From: Guadua angustifolia
Lineage: Eukaryota > Streptophyta > Magnoliopsida > Poales > Poaceae
Direction of reading: 5' to 3'
DNA: 64,000 nucleotides
NCBI GenBank assembly: GCA_036346375.1
Contig: CM070500.1
Location: forward strand, 70,808,525-70,872,524
Shown here piece after piece: positions 9,313 to 19,174 of the stretch (its first letter is position 1; each line of letters opens with the position of its first letter). The position numbers and the translations under genes are program-made. The notes beneath the pieces are model-generated. The model was not told the origin of the DNA. It worked only from the letters and a program-made list of their open reading frames with translations, and ran no database searches.

Positions 9313-11477
9313 TGTAAGTTCAACATTCATTAGTTATGGTTTTGGTGTTAATGACAAATCTAATATTGTGATTATCCATTAATGTGATTTTGTTATTAAT
9401 GACAAATCTTATATCGAGACTAACTTGTTTATTTAGAATATCTTTTGATTAGTCTCATCGCATTGAAAAATGGATAACCCAAGGTATGTTTGCATATTCA
9501 TTCTAGTATTAGTTGCATACTTTGGAGTCAAGTTAAAATATGAATGTCCCCGTTATATTAACCACAAAATGTGCATCATGTTTCCCAATCCATATATTAC
9601 ATGGATGCACACACTTAGGGGGAGTTCGTAGTTTAACTTGAAAGTCTCTTTGTATTGATCGATTCGTTATTGACACATATAAGGATCAAGACAAAGAAAC
9701 TAAATCCTTGAGTATATATTTGAATTGCCTAGTTATAAGTATACTCATGGTAATATAGGATATACTCCAATACGATCAATTTGGATATGTGCATATTATC
9801 TCCAAGACAATCATATTTATGCACACATACATGTGGGGTGTATTCTATAGTTGATAATTTAGAGTAATGATCATTTCCATACAATTTACATATAATGGAT
9901 CATTACTTTTCATCAACATGAGTATATGAAAACTTGTGTAGTTAATATATACTCATATCAATTTAAATGATAATTTAAATTGAGTTCATTTGTCTTATTA
10001 ATCATTAACGAACACTTCATCATGTGTTGATGGTGCTCTGTGATTAATTGAGGATAAATGAATAGTTCTTAAATATAATAAACCATGAGTTGCATTATTG
10101 TACTTAAGACACACTTAAATCATTTCTATTGATTTAGGGTTGTGCTCAATTGATCTAGAGGCATCCATTATGTGTTAATGGAGTGCAAGAGATAATTGAG
10201 ACAACCATGCATCTTGGACTAACTATTTTATGATTTGTGATTGAGTTAGGTCCAAAGATGGATGAGATGATGAGAACGGGACAAGGACGGCATCATGAGT
10301 TGATGGGCGTCAAGAGTGGATCCCGAAGAGGAGTCGAGTAGAGATCCCGGGGGAGTATCATCGTGATGATCATAAAGACCCCAAAGGGGATTGCTTGTGC
10401 GCGGCGGTGAAGGTATAATTAGATAGGCTAAGGACTTTGTAATCTTTGAGTCTAAGGTTTTATCGCTGCTATTAAGAGGGTTGTTCCTAGCTTGAGCTTC
10501 ATCATGTGTTGGTGATCTCATTCGCGCTCACTCAAGCTCAAACCATTTGGATTTGGTTTTTGCATGAGGGTTAACCATTTGGCATGTGTTGCGAATGGGT
10601 TAAACTTATGCGTTGGATTTTGCGTGAAGTTCACTTTTGCATGTGTTGCATTAGTTGAAGCTTCATGCGTTGGTTTCGCAAAAACAATCTTTCTAAAAAC
10701 CGTGTGGTTGCTTGGAGCTAAGTTTTGCATGTGTTGCAAAAGGAGAGAGCTCAAGCATGATTTGGTGATTGTGGTTGTGTATGTGCTAGAGGCTCGCATG
10801 TGTTGTGAGTAAAGAGCACATAAGGTTGTGTTGGTTTTTAATTTGATCGATTTGGTGTTTGTGTGTTTGTATGGAGCTAGAGGCTTGCATGTGTTGCAAG
10901 TAAAGAGCTCATACGTGTGATTTGGTTTAGTTGATGTTTGGTTTTGGTGTGAAGTCGATTTGGTGTTGCATGGGACTAGAGAATTGCATGTGTTGCAATT
11001 AGAGAGTTCATGCACCTTAATTTGATGTTGCTTGGAGCTAGACTTTTGCATGTGTTGCAAAGAGTAGTGCTCAAGCATGAAATGTGTTTATTGCATTGTT
11101 TGCAAGTTCGTTGTGCGAATAAACTGAGGTTTATGAGTCCGAAATTCCGAGAGCATGTGAGTGGGGCTTGCAACGGGTGTTGGCAAGTTGACCGGGTCTT
11201 GTATTGACCTTCACATGGCTAGGGGATTAATCTCATAAACTCGAGTTTGATTTGCTTATCGTTTTGCAAATAGTTCTTGAGTCGATTAAAAATGTGTTTT
11301 CGCAATTTGGTTTGAATTCTTTGAGCATGAGCTAAGTTGGTGCAAATGTGTTTTGCACGTGTCCATGATCATGTGTTGATCATCTTTGTGGCTCAAAGAA
11401 TAAGTTTGGTTTTTGGAGAAATGGATTTGGAGTTCGAAATCAGGATTTCTCCTCTTGGCCAAGACTATCATTGCAGC

Positions 11478-11695
11478 ATAGGCGGTAGTACCATAAGTCT
11501 TGTACTCTCGGGCCTAAGGCACCCAGAGGTATTTTCCATCTTGCGATGTTTTTCGAGTGGTGAGACCGGCACTACCGCTCGGTGGGAGCGGTAGTACCGG
11601 TCCTCAGAGGGCGGTAGTACCGGAAATATGGCCGTTGGGCCGACCGTTGGAGTGAGGGCGGTACTACCGGCCCTTAGAGGGCGGTAGTACCGACT
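11478..11695 (+). repeat. Cluster of CGGTAGTACCG palindromes
   Basis: The palindromic 11-mer (or its variant CGGTACTACCG) occurs in GC-rich surroundings at about 11481, 11571, 11588, 11610, 11660 and 11682. Related, more degraded copies occur in the minus-strand family C copy at about 23940-24230, and a related piece occurs in the copia LTR near 36703. It lies 50-270 bp before the putative LTR TATA box, so U3 enhancer-like repeats are a possible reading. Confidence 0.7.
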
Positions 11696-11748
11696 TTTGT
11701 CAAGCTTTCGCCTTTTGAGCCCCCAACGGCTAGTTTTCTTGGTGGGGC

Positions 11749-11756
11749 TATAAATA
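11749..11756 (+). promoter_or_regulatory. Putative LTR TATA box (family C)
   Basis: TATAAATA in a GC-rich context (ggctataaatatacccc) follows the palindrome cluster. The equivalent in the other copy is 'ttttatag' at about 23877 read on the minus strand. Confidence 0.5.
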
Positions 11757-12551
11757 TACCCCTTGGGGGGCTTGGGCATGTTGTTGTTGCTGTGTGTAGG
11801 AGTTGTGTGCATGTGTTGCTCTTCTCCATTTTCCTCTTGAGCTTAAGAGTGAGACTAATTGCATGTGTTGCAATTAGGAAGTGATTTGAGAGCCTCTTGT
11901 GCATGTGTTGCACTTGAGGGAGGCCTTGTGCATGTGTTGCACTTGGTGATCACCGGGAGCACATGTGTTGTGCTCGGTGAAGTTCAAGCGAAGGAGCGGC
12001 TTGTTACTCTTGGAGGTTGCCGACTCCTAGACGGCGTAGGCGTCGTGCGCGGGAGCTCTCAAGGTGTGAGAAGCCCCGGCAAGTTTGTGAAGGTTCGGGT
12101 TGAGCCTACGCGCGAGCGTGAAAAACCACGACTAGTGGAAAGAGGCGGGTGCTCGAGCGGGAGCCGGTCCGAGTGGTCGGGCTTACCTCAACGTGGACTA
12201 GGGGAGACCGGCAAGTCTCCGAACACCACGGAAAAACATCGGTTGTCCCTTGTCTCTTTACATTCAAGTATTTACCTTTTGCATATTATTGATTGCTTGA
12301 ATTAGAATTGCTTAGTATTAATTAGTTGTTCAATATAGCAATTCTTGTGTAGAGACATAATTTAGTTAAGTGCACTAGAGAGCCTAGTTGATTTAGGCTT
12401 TAATTGTCAAAACCTATTTATCGCTTCCGCATATATATTTGATTAGGTTTTGACATAGGGGTTGATTAGAGCGAATTGTTTAGTGAGCGATCGAATTTCG
12501 TAAAACGCCTATTCACCCCCCCTCTAGGTGCATCCTCGACCCTACATGTAG

Positions 12552-13054
12552 TCATAACCATAGTAAGTACATACCACCAGACTTGACGGGAGATAAATCA
12601 TTTATCCAGCACTCTCCGGCCTCAACTTAGCATCGTCGTGCATAATGGAGTCAATGTAGTATGACATGAACATGTCTTCTTTAGTTTGACAGTCCTTGAA
12701 CAATTTTACCAGATAGTTGCAAATGCCATGCATTGAAAATCTTTTGAAATGAGAAGATTCTCTCTGCAACCCAATAGATAAAAAATAGGCAATGTGGACT
12801 AACAGTAAAGACGCCTTCCTTTGGCAATAAAATTCATGAATGAAATTTGTAACGAGTACTAAATTTGTCAACTTACCTCTTAAGGGTCTCATCGTTGAAA
12901 ATGATCTCCCGAACCTTGGAGGCGCTATCGGTTGACATGATCGACCAAATGACGCATCACTTAAATAGTGACACAAACTAGCACAACACTCTTGTTTGCA
13001 TCTTTCCAGCCATTGCCACATCTTCCATATTTGTGTCCTAGTTCTGATGCTGGT
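12552..13054 (-). pseudogene. Ulp1-like remnant, upstream part
   Basis: Continuation of the Ulp1-type remnant on the far side of the solo LTR. The minus-strand frame at 13021-12602 gives 139 residues including 'NYLVKLFKDCQTKEDMFM' and 'YYIDSIMHDDAKLRPESA', which fit the helical region that precedes the His motif in transposon-borne ULP proteins. The assignment rests mainly on continuity with the clear catalytic part at 8641-9312 after removing the LTR and one TGTAG copy. It ends at 13055, where the gypsy LTR begins. Confidence 0.5.
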
Positions 13055-14004
13055 TGTTAGGTCCTGATATTTAGATGAGAGGGATAACTTTGATTTGTAG
13101 AGATGACTCTCACGATCCTGCTACCAATCTTACATGATTGATATGCCAAGCAACCATTGAACCAACTCCGAGATTGTTATCGACCTAGTTAGAAGCACGA
13201 TCAACCTGAACACGAAGATCAATTCCTGCAAGTAATCAAAAAACAAGCGAGAACAAAGAAAGAGCAACCTGAAATTGCAAATATCAAGTACTAGTACAAA
13301 AGAGTTGAGAACTACAATCATAGTTGTTGGTCTAGTACTCTCAAGAACACATGACAAAGTTTCACGATGAATAACTAATTTGAACATGCCTCCCTTACAA
13401 CAACACAGTACCTAGGTATTTATAGTGGTTACAAATGGACTTCTTTAAACTTATGGCTATCTCAACAGGACTCTCAAACGTAGGACCGAAAAACTTTATC
13501 CAAGGAAACAAATCCTAACAAAAATGGGAATCAAGTCCTATTCGGTTGAAGAGATCTGTTACCTTCCCAACAGAACTTCCAATGTAAGACAACAAAACTA
13601 TTTTAAAACTGGTTGACACTGATCGCAGACTGGTCGGCATGGATTGCAAACTGGTCAGCACTAGTCGGCATGGATCACTGACTGGTCGACACTAGTCATA
13701 GACTAGTCAGTGTGGGTTGCGGATTGGTTGGTTGATTGTTTCTTTTGGTGGGAGATGGATAGTTGCTGGTCAGGGTTGTCTTGGACTTGTGATGGTAGTA
13801 GTGTTGCTCCCTTCTCCTTGGTTCCTAAGTAGAATAACATCACATGATTTTTGTAGCAATCTGTCTTAAATAGGAAAGTTATGAATTCCTAAAAACGAAC
13901 TCACATAATAATTCAACTATCATGCACGTGCCCTCATCATAGATCCTTGCTTAGCATCTTATGGAGAAGTGTTGTATGTATCCAAGAAAGTGATGTCCTC
14001 ATCA
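13055..14004 (-). repeat. Gypsy 3' LTR
   Basis: Aligns along its length with 30037-30997 (shared blocks such as 'gatgagagggataac', 'gaagatcaattcctgca', 'ctaggtatttatagt', 'ggaagtgatgtcctcatca'). On the minus strand it starts TGATGAGG at 14004 and ends in CA at 13055. A TATA-like TATAAATA occurs on the minus strand at about 13417-13424. The 11 bases next to its start, AAGAGGGGAGA, form the polypurine tract. Confidence 0.85.
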
Positions 14005-15134
14005 TCTCCCCTCTTGAATTGGAGTCATCCTTGACTCAAGCTCATTTTCTTCTTTTAAGTATAGCTTCAAATCTACTATGTTAAATGTAGGACTAACCCC
14101 GAAATCTGCAGTCAACTCAAGTTTGTATACATTATTATTAATCTTTTCAATAATCTTAAAAGGACCATCAGCTCTAGGAATCAACTTAGACTTTCTCAAA
14201 TATGGAAATATATCTTTTCTCAGATGCAACCAAACAGGATCACCAACTTCAAAAGTTATTTCCTTTCTAGTACTTTTACTACCAGCTAGCAACCCTATAT
14301 TTCTCATTCATGCGCTCTATGTTTTCTTTTGTAGTCTCATGCAACTTAAGAATAAATTCAGCACATTTCTTAGCATCTATATTTACCTTTTTCGAAGATG
14401 GTAAAGGTAACAAATCAATTAGAGCGGAGGGTTAAAGCCATATACTATCTAAAAAGGGCTCATCTTTGTGGTTTAATGCAGCAAGTGGTTGCAGTCAAAC
14501 TCCATAGGAGATGGATATTCTTCTCACAACTTCAAGTTTTTTTTTCAAAACAACCCTCAACACGGTTGACAATGTGCAGTTCACAACTTCAGTTTGTTCA
14601 TCAATTTGGGGATGACATGTTATAGAAAATAGCAACTTAATCCCTAATTTAGCCCACAGTGACCACCAAAAGTGATTCAAAAACTTCATATCATGGTAAG
14701 AAATAATTGTATTTGGTACTCCATGTGGACAAACAATTTATCTAAGAAATAAATTAGCAATATATCTAGCATCATTGCTCTTATAACAAAGTATAAAAAG
14801 TTCCATCTTAGAAAATCTATCCACATCAACAAAAATACTATCCCTGCCCTTCTTTGTTCTAGGCAATCTTAAAACAAAGTCAATAGAAATATCCTCCTAA
14901 GATACGCTAGGAACAAGAAGAGGTATATATGAACCATTCAGGTTAAGTAGTGACTTAGCTTTTTGACAAGTTATGCAGCGTGCAATATAGCGCTCGATGT
15001 CACGTCTCATATTCAGCCAATAGAAATGCTTGGCCAGTACATCCTCTTTCTTGACACCAAAATATCCCATGAGATCTCCATGCACTTCTTGTAACAACAA
15101 AAGATGAATAGAACTAGCTAGAATGCATAGCTTA
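14005..15134 (-). pseudogene. Gypsy integrase (C-terminal two thirds)
   Basis: Three pieces on the minus strand. At 15134-14930 is the H2C2 zinc-binding domain ('HGDLMGYFGV', then a His region and 'CITCQKAKS', the paired Cys). At about 14690-14500 is a degraded catalytic core ('SITCHPQIDEQTEVVN', the region just before the catalytic Glu). At 14307-14014 is the C-terminal domain ('GDPVWLHLRK', 'PRADGPFKI', 'GVSPTFNIVDL'), the GPY/F module. No chromodomain follows. Stops and frameshifts separate the pieces. The first integrase residues lie at 19174-19101, beyond the family A solo LTR. Confidence 0.8.
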
Positions 15135-18100
15135 TGTAATACTGCGGAACATCGCTCCAAATTTCAGGCTTCCCGTCGGGTGAGCTTTGGCCAATCCGAC
15201 TGATAATTTCAGGGGTGGCTGGCCCATTTGGGAGTGTTAGGGTTAAGGGTATTTAGAGTAGGAGGGGTTTTTCTGGAATTTCCCCTCACTTACCTTTTCA
15301 ACTAATATCTCTCTCTCTCCTAGAGTGTGTGGCTTAAAATCATTTGGGGGCACTGATTTTTTTCCCAGGCAGCCGATTCCTCCTCCCCTCTTCCTCCCGT
15401 GCGCAGCAGCAGCAACCAGGAGCACGCCACTTCCCCCAGCGTCAGGCGACGCCGCGCCTCCCCCTCCAGCGCTTGGCGCCGTCGCCCCTGCTCCCGGTCG
15501 GCGCCACCCCCTGCTCCTGGCCAGCGAGCCCCAGCTCCACCTCCAGTTGGCGCCCTCCCTTCGGTCAGATCCGGCGCTTCTTCCCCTTGGCCGGCGGTGT
15601 CTTGGCCGTGGCGCCCTCTCCGCCTTCCTCGAGCAGCGCGCCTCCTGCTCTTCCCTCCTATTCATTCGCCACCACGGCAGCAGCGTCCTCGGCCGGTGGC
15701 CTCCTTCAAGAGCATCGTGAGCAGCAGCAAGAAGAAGGCGGCGGCTCTCCTCCCACCAAGCAAAGAAGATCGGCCGTCAAGACCTCTCCTTCCTCTCCCT
15801 TTTGTGTGGCAAGTAGAGGTGAGGTACTAGTGTGGGTGATTGTTGTAGACAAGGTGTTTGATGAAATGTGTACATGCAACTTTGTTTGAATGAGTGTTTG
15901 TCCCATCTTTGATGTGCTCACAGAATTATACTGTAGTTTGTAGATTAGAATATTTTATGAACATCCACTGGCACGGTTGATTTTACAATGTACAGGATGC
16001 TCCTTCTGTTTTAGATTTGCTGAACTACTAAATAACATTTGAGCATAAAGAACATATTGATAGAATTTACTGGGGCACTACGAACTACTCTATTCTGTGC
16101 TTAGATGTTGCTGATAAGGGTTTTGAATTTGCTCTCTATAGAGTTAGCTTGCATGTAGACTCCTTTATATGATGTGTAGATAATGCCAATTGGATTTCCT
16201 CTCTTGTTTGATTATTATCATCAGAGGGTTGTTATGAAAACATAATGTACATGGAGAAGTTTGCATGCATACATCCATCAGAAATTCGATTTCTTGGAAT
16301 AATCTCCAAGGTAGCTTATTATTTATGAGGATAATCGTGATGCTAGTCCGAACTTGAAAACAATGCTGGAGTCTGTTGTTGATGTGCTTTAATTTAGAAC
16401 ATAGGTGAATTTAAGTTGCTAAATGACAGGTATAATAGTGATGTCCTAGTACCAAAAATCTATCTTGGCCAATTATTTGAAAGTGCTTAAGCCATAATTT
16501 TAATGCCTTTCTGAATTTGTGTGCATATATTTATACACATGATTAAGCTAAAGAAAATGTGGTCTTAGGAGCTTGTTTAACCAATATACCTATACTGGTA
16601 TGTTGTGATATCTAAGGGTAGTGATTAAGGCTTGAATTTGAGTTCTTTACTGTAAAACATAAAGCTTAGCCCTTTTAATATGTATGCATGATTTTGGTTG
16701 GTGGGAAGATTGAATTCTAAGGAAGGGACTTGGTGATATCACTAATTTAGAGGGTAATGGCAAAATTGACATAAAATCTATTGGTTTAGGTAGCAGTAAG
16801 TACTTCCAGGATCAAATCCAACCATGTCCTCCTAGTTCTGATTCAGTGGCAAAGTGTAGCTGTTAGAATGTTACTTTAAAACAGTTCTGTTTTGATGTTC
16901 TGAGGTGTATGCTCCTTTATGCATGGCTGCTAATGAATTAAAAAGGAATTGAATGACCAAAACATGCAGCCGCTGTTAAACTTTCCTTCTAGTAGATTTT
17001 CCATTTATTTAGTGCTGTTCTTGCTTCAAGGGTTTAGCTTTTGTGCATAATGTTTAGGAAGGGTGTGTTGCAGTGGCTATTGGTGTATTAGCTCATATTG
17101 TTAATGCTATTATTATTCATCAAATAGGTAAGATCCCAGGTTGAAAAAAAGGGTGTTAGTGTACCCTTGATTGATTGTGCACCTCACATTCTGATTCAGT
17201 TGTTAAGTGTTGATTGATCATATATTCATGGATTTTACTTGTTCTGCTTCCCCGAATGAGTTTGGAGTTGAATCACTATACCTATGACATGCAAAAGAGT
17301 TGATTTCTTTTGTTGCTTGTGTCGAGTGTGTATAAATTTAAGTTGGATGAATATTGTTTATTTGCAGGGAAGGTTCTATCGGGTGTGGCATCAATCGTAT
17401 GCCACTCCATTCTCCGTCGGTAAAGGCAAGTACATCGGGTCGTGTGTTGAATTGAGTTGTTCATTGTTATTTATCGGTTCATGGCTAATTTCTATTGATT
17501 GTGGCAAGTATTAGTTTTATTGGTGATCGTCCCTCCGAGGTCATGATTAGCTATTGGATTCGAGTGGTCATTAGTAAGCCTTAATCTCGGTAAGTTTACT
17601 GTACCTTTGTTAACATTGCAGTGAGTAGCGAGTATGGGGTACATGGATACTCGTACTTAATTATGCCCTATCTGGGAAAAGTAATTGAGTGTGTGTGTGC
17701 GAATAGATTAGATGGTTATGAATGTGAGAATGTGGGCTATGTTTATGTATGTGTGTGGTTGTGGTTATGAATGTGAGAATTGGCTATGTGTGTGTATGTG
17801 GTTATGGTGTTTGTGTAGGCATTGAATGAAAAGTTGCATTTCATTCATAAGAATTGCATTTGTGCATTCATAATGGAAGAGGCGACCCATGCTGATGCGG
17901 GCCTCTGTGTTCACACGTAGTGAACACGAAAGTCCTACCTCGTAGTCCCATTCATCGAGGTGAATGGGAGCGAGACAGTAAGAGTAGGCACCTTCCATCT
18001 ACGGGATGGAAGGGACGTGAGGGTGCACACCGACGGGTGGGCACTCGGCAGTACCGGTACGTGCATGGCAATGAGCATTCATGTGCATTGCATCTTTAAT

Positions 18101-19095
18101 AATGAGTGTTGTAGTAAATGGCGTGTCATATGGATGGTGATTTTGGTAATTGAAGGTTGAGTCGTGGATTCAACCCAAAAAGGGGGAGATTGAATTGAAT
18201 TTGATGAATTAGCGCACTTCTTTGCTTTGCGAATTATGTTGTATGAATATCGTGGAGTGAAGTCGAGTTATAAACTTATATGCGATAGATGAAAATGGTT
18301 TGAGTTGCAACGAGGGATAGTTGAGTCGGGAGACATTGTGACTTAGAGTTAAGTATTGCTTCTTTGGCGATGAATGGATTTATTATCAAGTTGATGGCTT
18401 GTTTGCAGTAATTTTTCCTTTTGGTATGGTCAATTCATTGCTTTAAATGGGTATAAATGTGTATTGTCCAGATATTGCTTCTTTTGCATTACTTGCTCAT
18501 ATGGTCAAGCCCTGGTTTACTTGCAATAATTTGGAATCGTCATTCTCGTGTACTTGGCTGAGTCATCGACTCACGCTTGTTTTTTGTGTTGTTGCAGGTA
18601 CATTGAAACCGGCATGCATGGGGGGAGTAGTAGCACAAGCACGTATGCATCAAACCATTTAATCGATTTGTAAAGCCTGGTTGTATTGGTTATGGTTGTA
18701 ATATGTCGTTAAATCGTGGTGTAGGTATTAAGTTCTGTTGGATATGTGGTTGATTAACTAAGGACCTGCTAGAATGATATCATAACTGCAATTGTTTCCT
18801 GTCTGCTGAGTGGATGTCCTACTGTCTAGAGAGGTCATGCCGAAATTTCCTAAATTTCGGTGACTTAGTTTTAAGCTAGTTTATAGAGTTTCAAGGTTAG
18901 TTTCAACCTTTCATTTGAGGTAAAAGGTTTATTGACTCGTTCGTTGAGTCCTTAGGTCATTTGAACTCCTTGGCGTGTTTTTATTTCTTGACCCCTGTTG
19001 GGAACACTTTGGGCAAGGGTGGTTCCGGAGTGTTGTAAGCGTCATTTAGAGTCTTTTGGTAGCATTCGCGGTGCGTTGGTTGCCGGGGTGTTACA
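15135..19095 (+). mobile_element. Solo LTR, family A, copy 1 (4.0 kb)
   Basis: Starts TGTAATACTG and ends CCGGGGTGTTACA, flanked by the perfect duplication GCTTA at 15130-15134 and 19096-19100. It splits the integrase gene of the surrounding gypsy element between the residues 'HANK' and 'LC'. The same family occurs in minus orientation at 58488-61857 and from about 63217. Shared landmarks are the 'tgagtggatgtcc...gccgaaattt' block near the 3' end (18810-18870) and a 'gtgcacaccgacggtg' block (18020). A GC-rich stretch at 15390-15760 opens long Pro/Ser/Ala-rich frames in several phases. These are not conserved between LTR copies and are taken as leader composition, not genes. No PBS or coding region is present. 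Confidence 0.88.
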
Positions 19096-19174
19096 GCTTA
19101 TTAGCATGAAACACGAATCCATCATTTATCACAAATTTATTCCAGCTCTTTCCCTTTTTACAATTCAGCAATAT
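19096..19174 (-). pseudogene. Gypsy integrase N-terminal fragment between two solo LTRs
   Basis: A 79 bp remnant of the host gypsy element. The minus strand encodes 'KSWNKFVINDGFVFHAN', the run-up to the integrase zinc finger in Ty3/gypsy polyproteins. Its left edge is the GCTTA duplication and its right edge the AATAT duplication of the neighbouring solo LTRs. The frame continues from the RNase H side (22382) once 19175-22376 and one AATAT are ignored. Confidence 0.75.

Larger units (their letters stand above)
9932..11979 (+). repeat. Array of at least 17 hairpins with invariant TGTGT loop and varying stems
   Basis: TGTGT starts at 9936, 10023, 10171, 10505, 10585, 10642, 10730, 10799, 10890, 10989, 11051, 11347, 11372, 11864, 11904, 11933 and 11964. 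At each site the flanks are inverted repeats, of different sequence from site to site. Examples are TCCATTA/TAATGGA (10164-10182), TTTTGCA/TGCAAAA (10723-10741), CTTGCA/TGCAAG (10884-10900), GTGCAAA/TTTGCAC (11340-11358), ATGATCA/TGATCAT (11365-11383), CTAATTGCA/TGCAATTAG (11855-11877) and GAGCACA/TGTGCTC (11957-11975). Within 10573-11072 the units are spaced about 60-100 bp and share outer context resembling ggagctaga...agagctca. No function is known to me. See findings. Confidence 0.9.
9313..12546 (+). mobile_element. Solo LTR, family C, copy 1 (3.2 kb)
   Basis: Begins TGTAAGTTC and ends CGACCCTACA, with TG/CA termini and the perfect duplication TGTAG on both sides. No internal primer site, coding region or second LTR is present, so the whole 3234 bp is one very long LTR left by recombination, or an LTR-like non-coding element. 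It interrupts the Ulp1 remnant. A second copy with the same ends lies on the minus strand at 23089-26202. Internal marks are a TATA box at 11749, a group of CGGTAGTACCG palindromes (11478-11695) and an array of hairpins with constant TGTGT loop (9932-11979). The superfamily cannot be told from an LTR alone; very long LTRs of this sort are common in grass Ty3/gypsy elements. Confidence 0.85.

Noticed and set aside
13050..13060. Target duplication for the large gypsy element
   Set aside because: Flanks CTGGT and AGTTG do not match; no convincing alternative border found.
15243..15921. Long Pro/Ser/Ala-rich frames on both strands, up to 181 residues
   Set aside because: They lie in the GC-rich part of a solo LTR with defined ends and are not conserved in the family A copy at 58488-61857.
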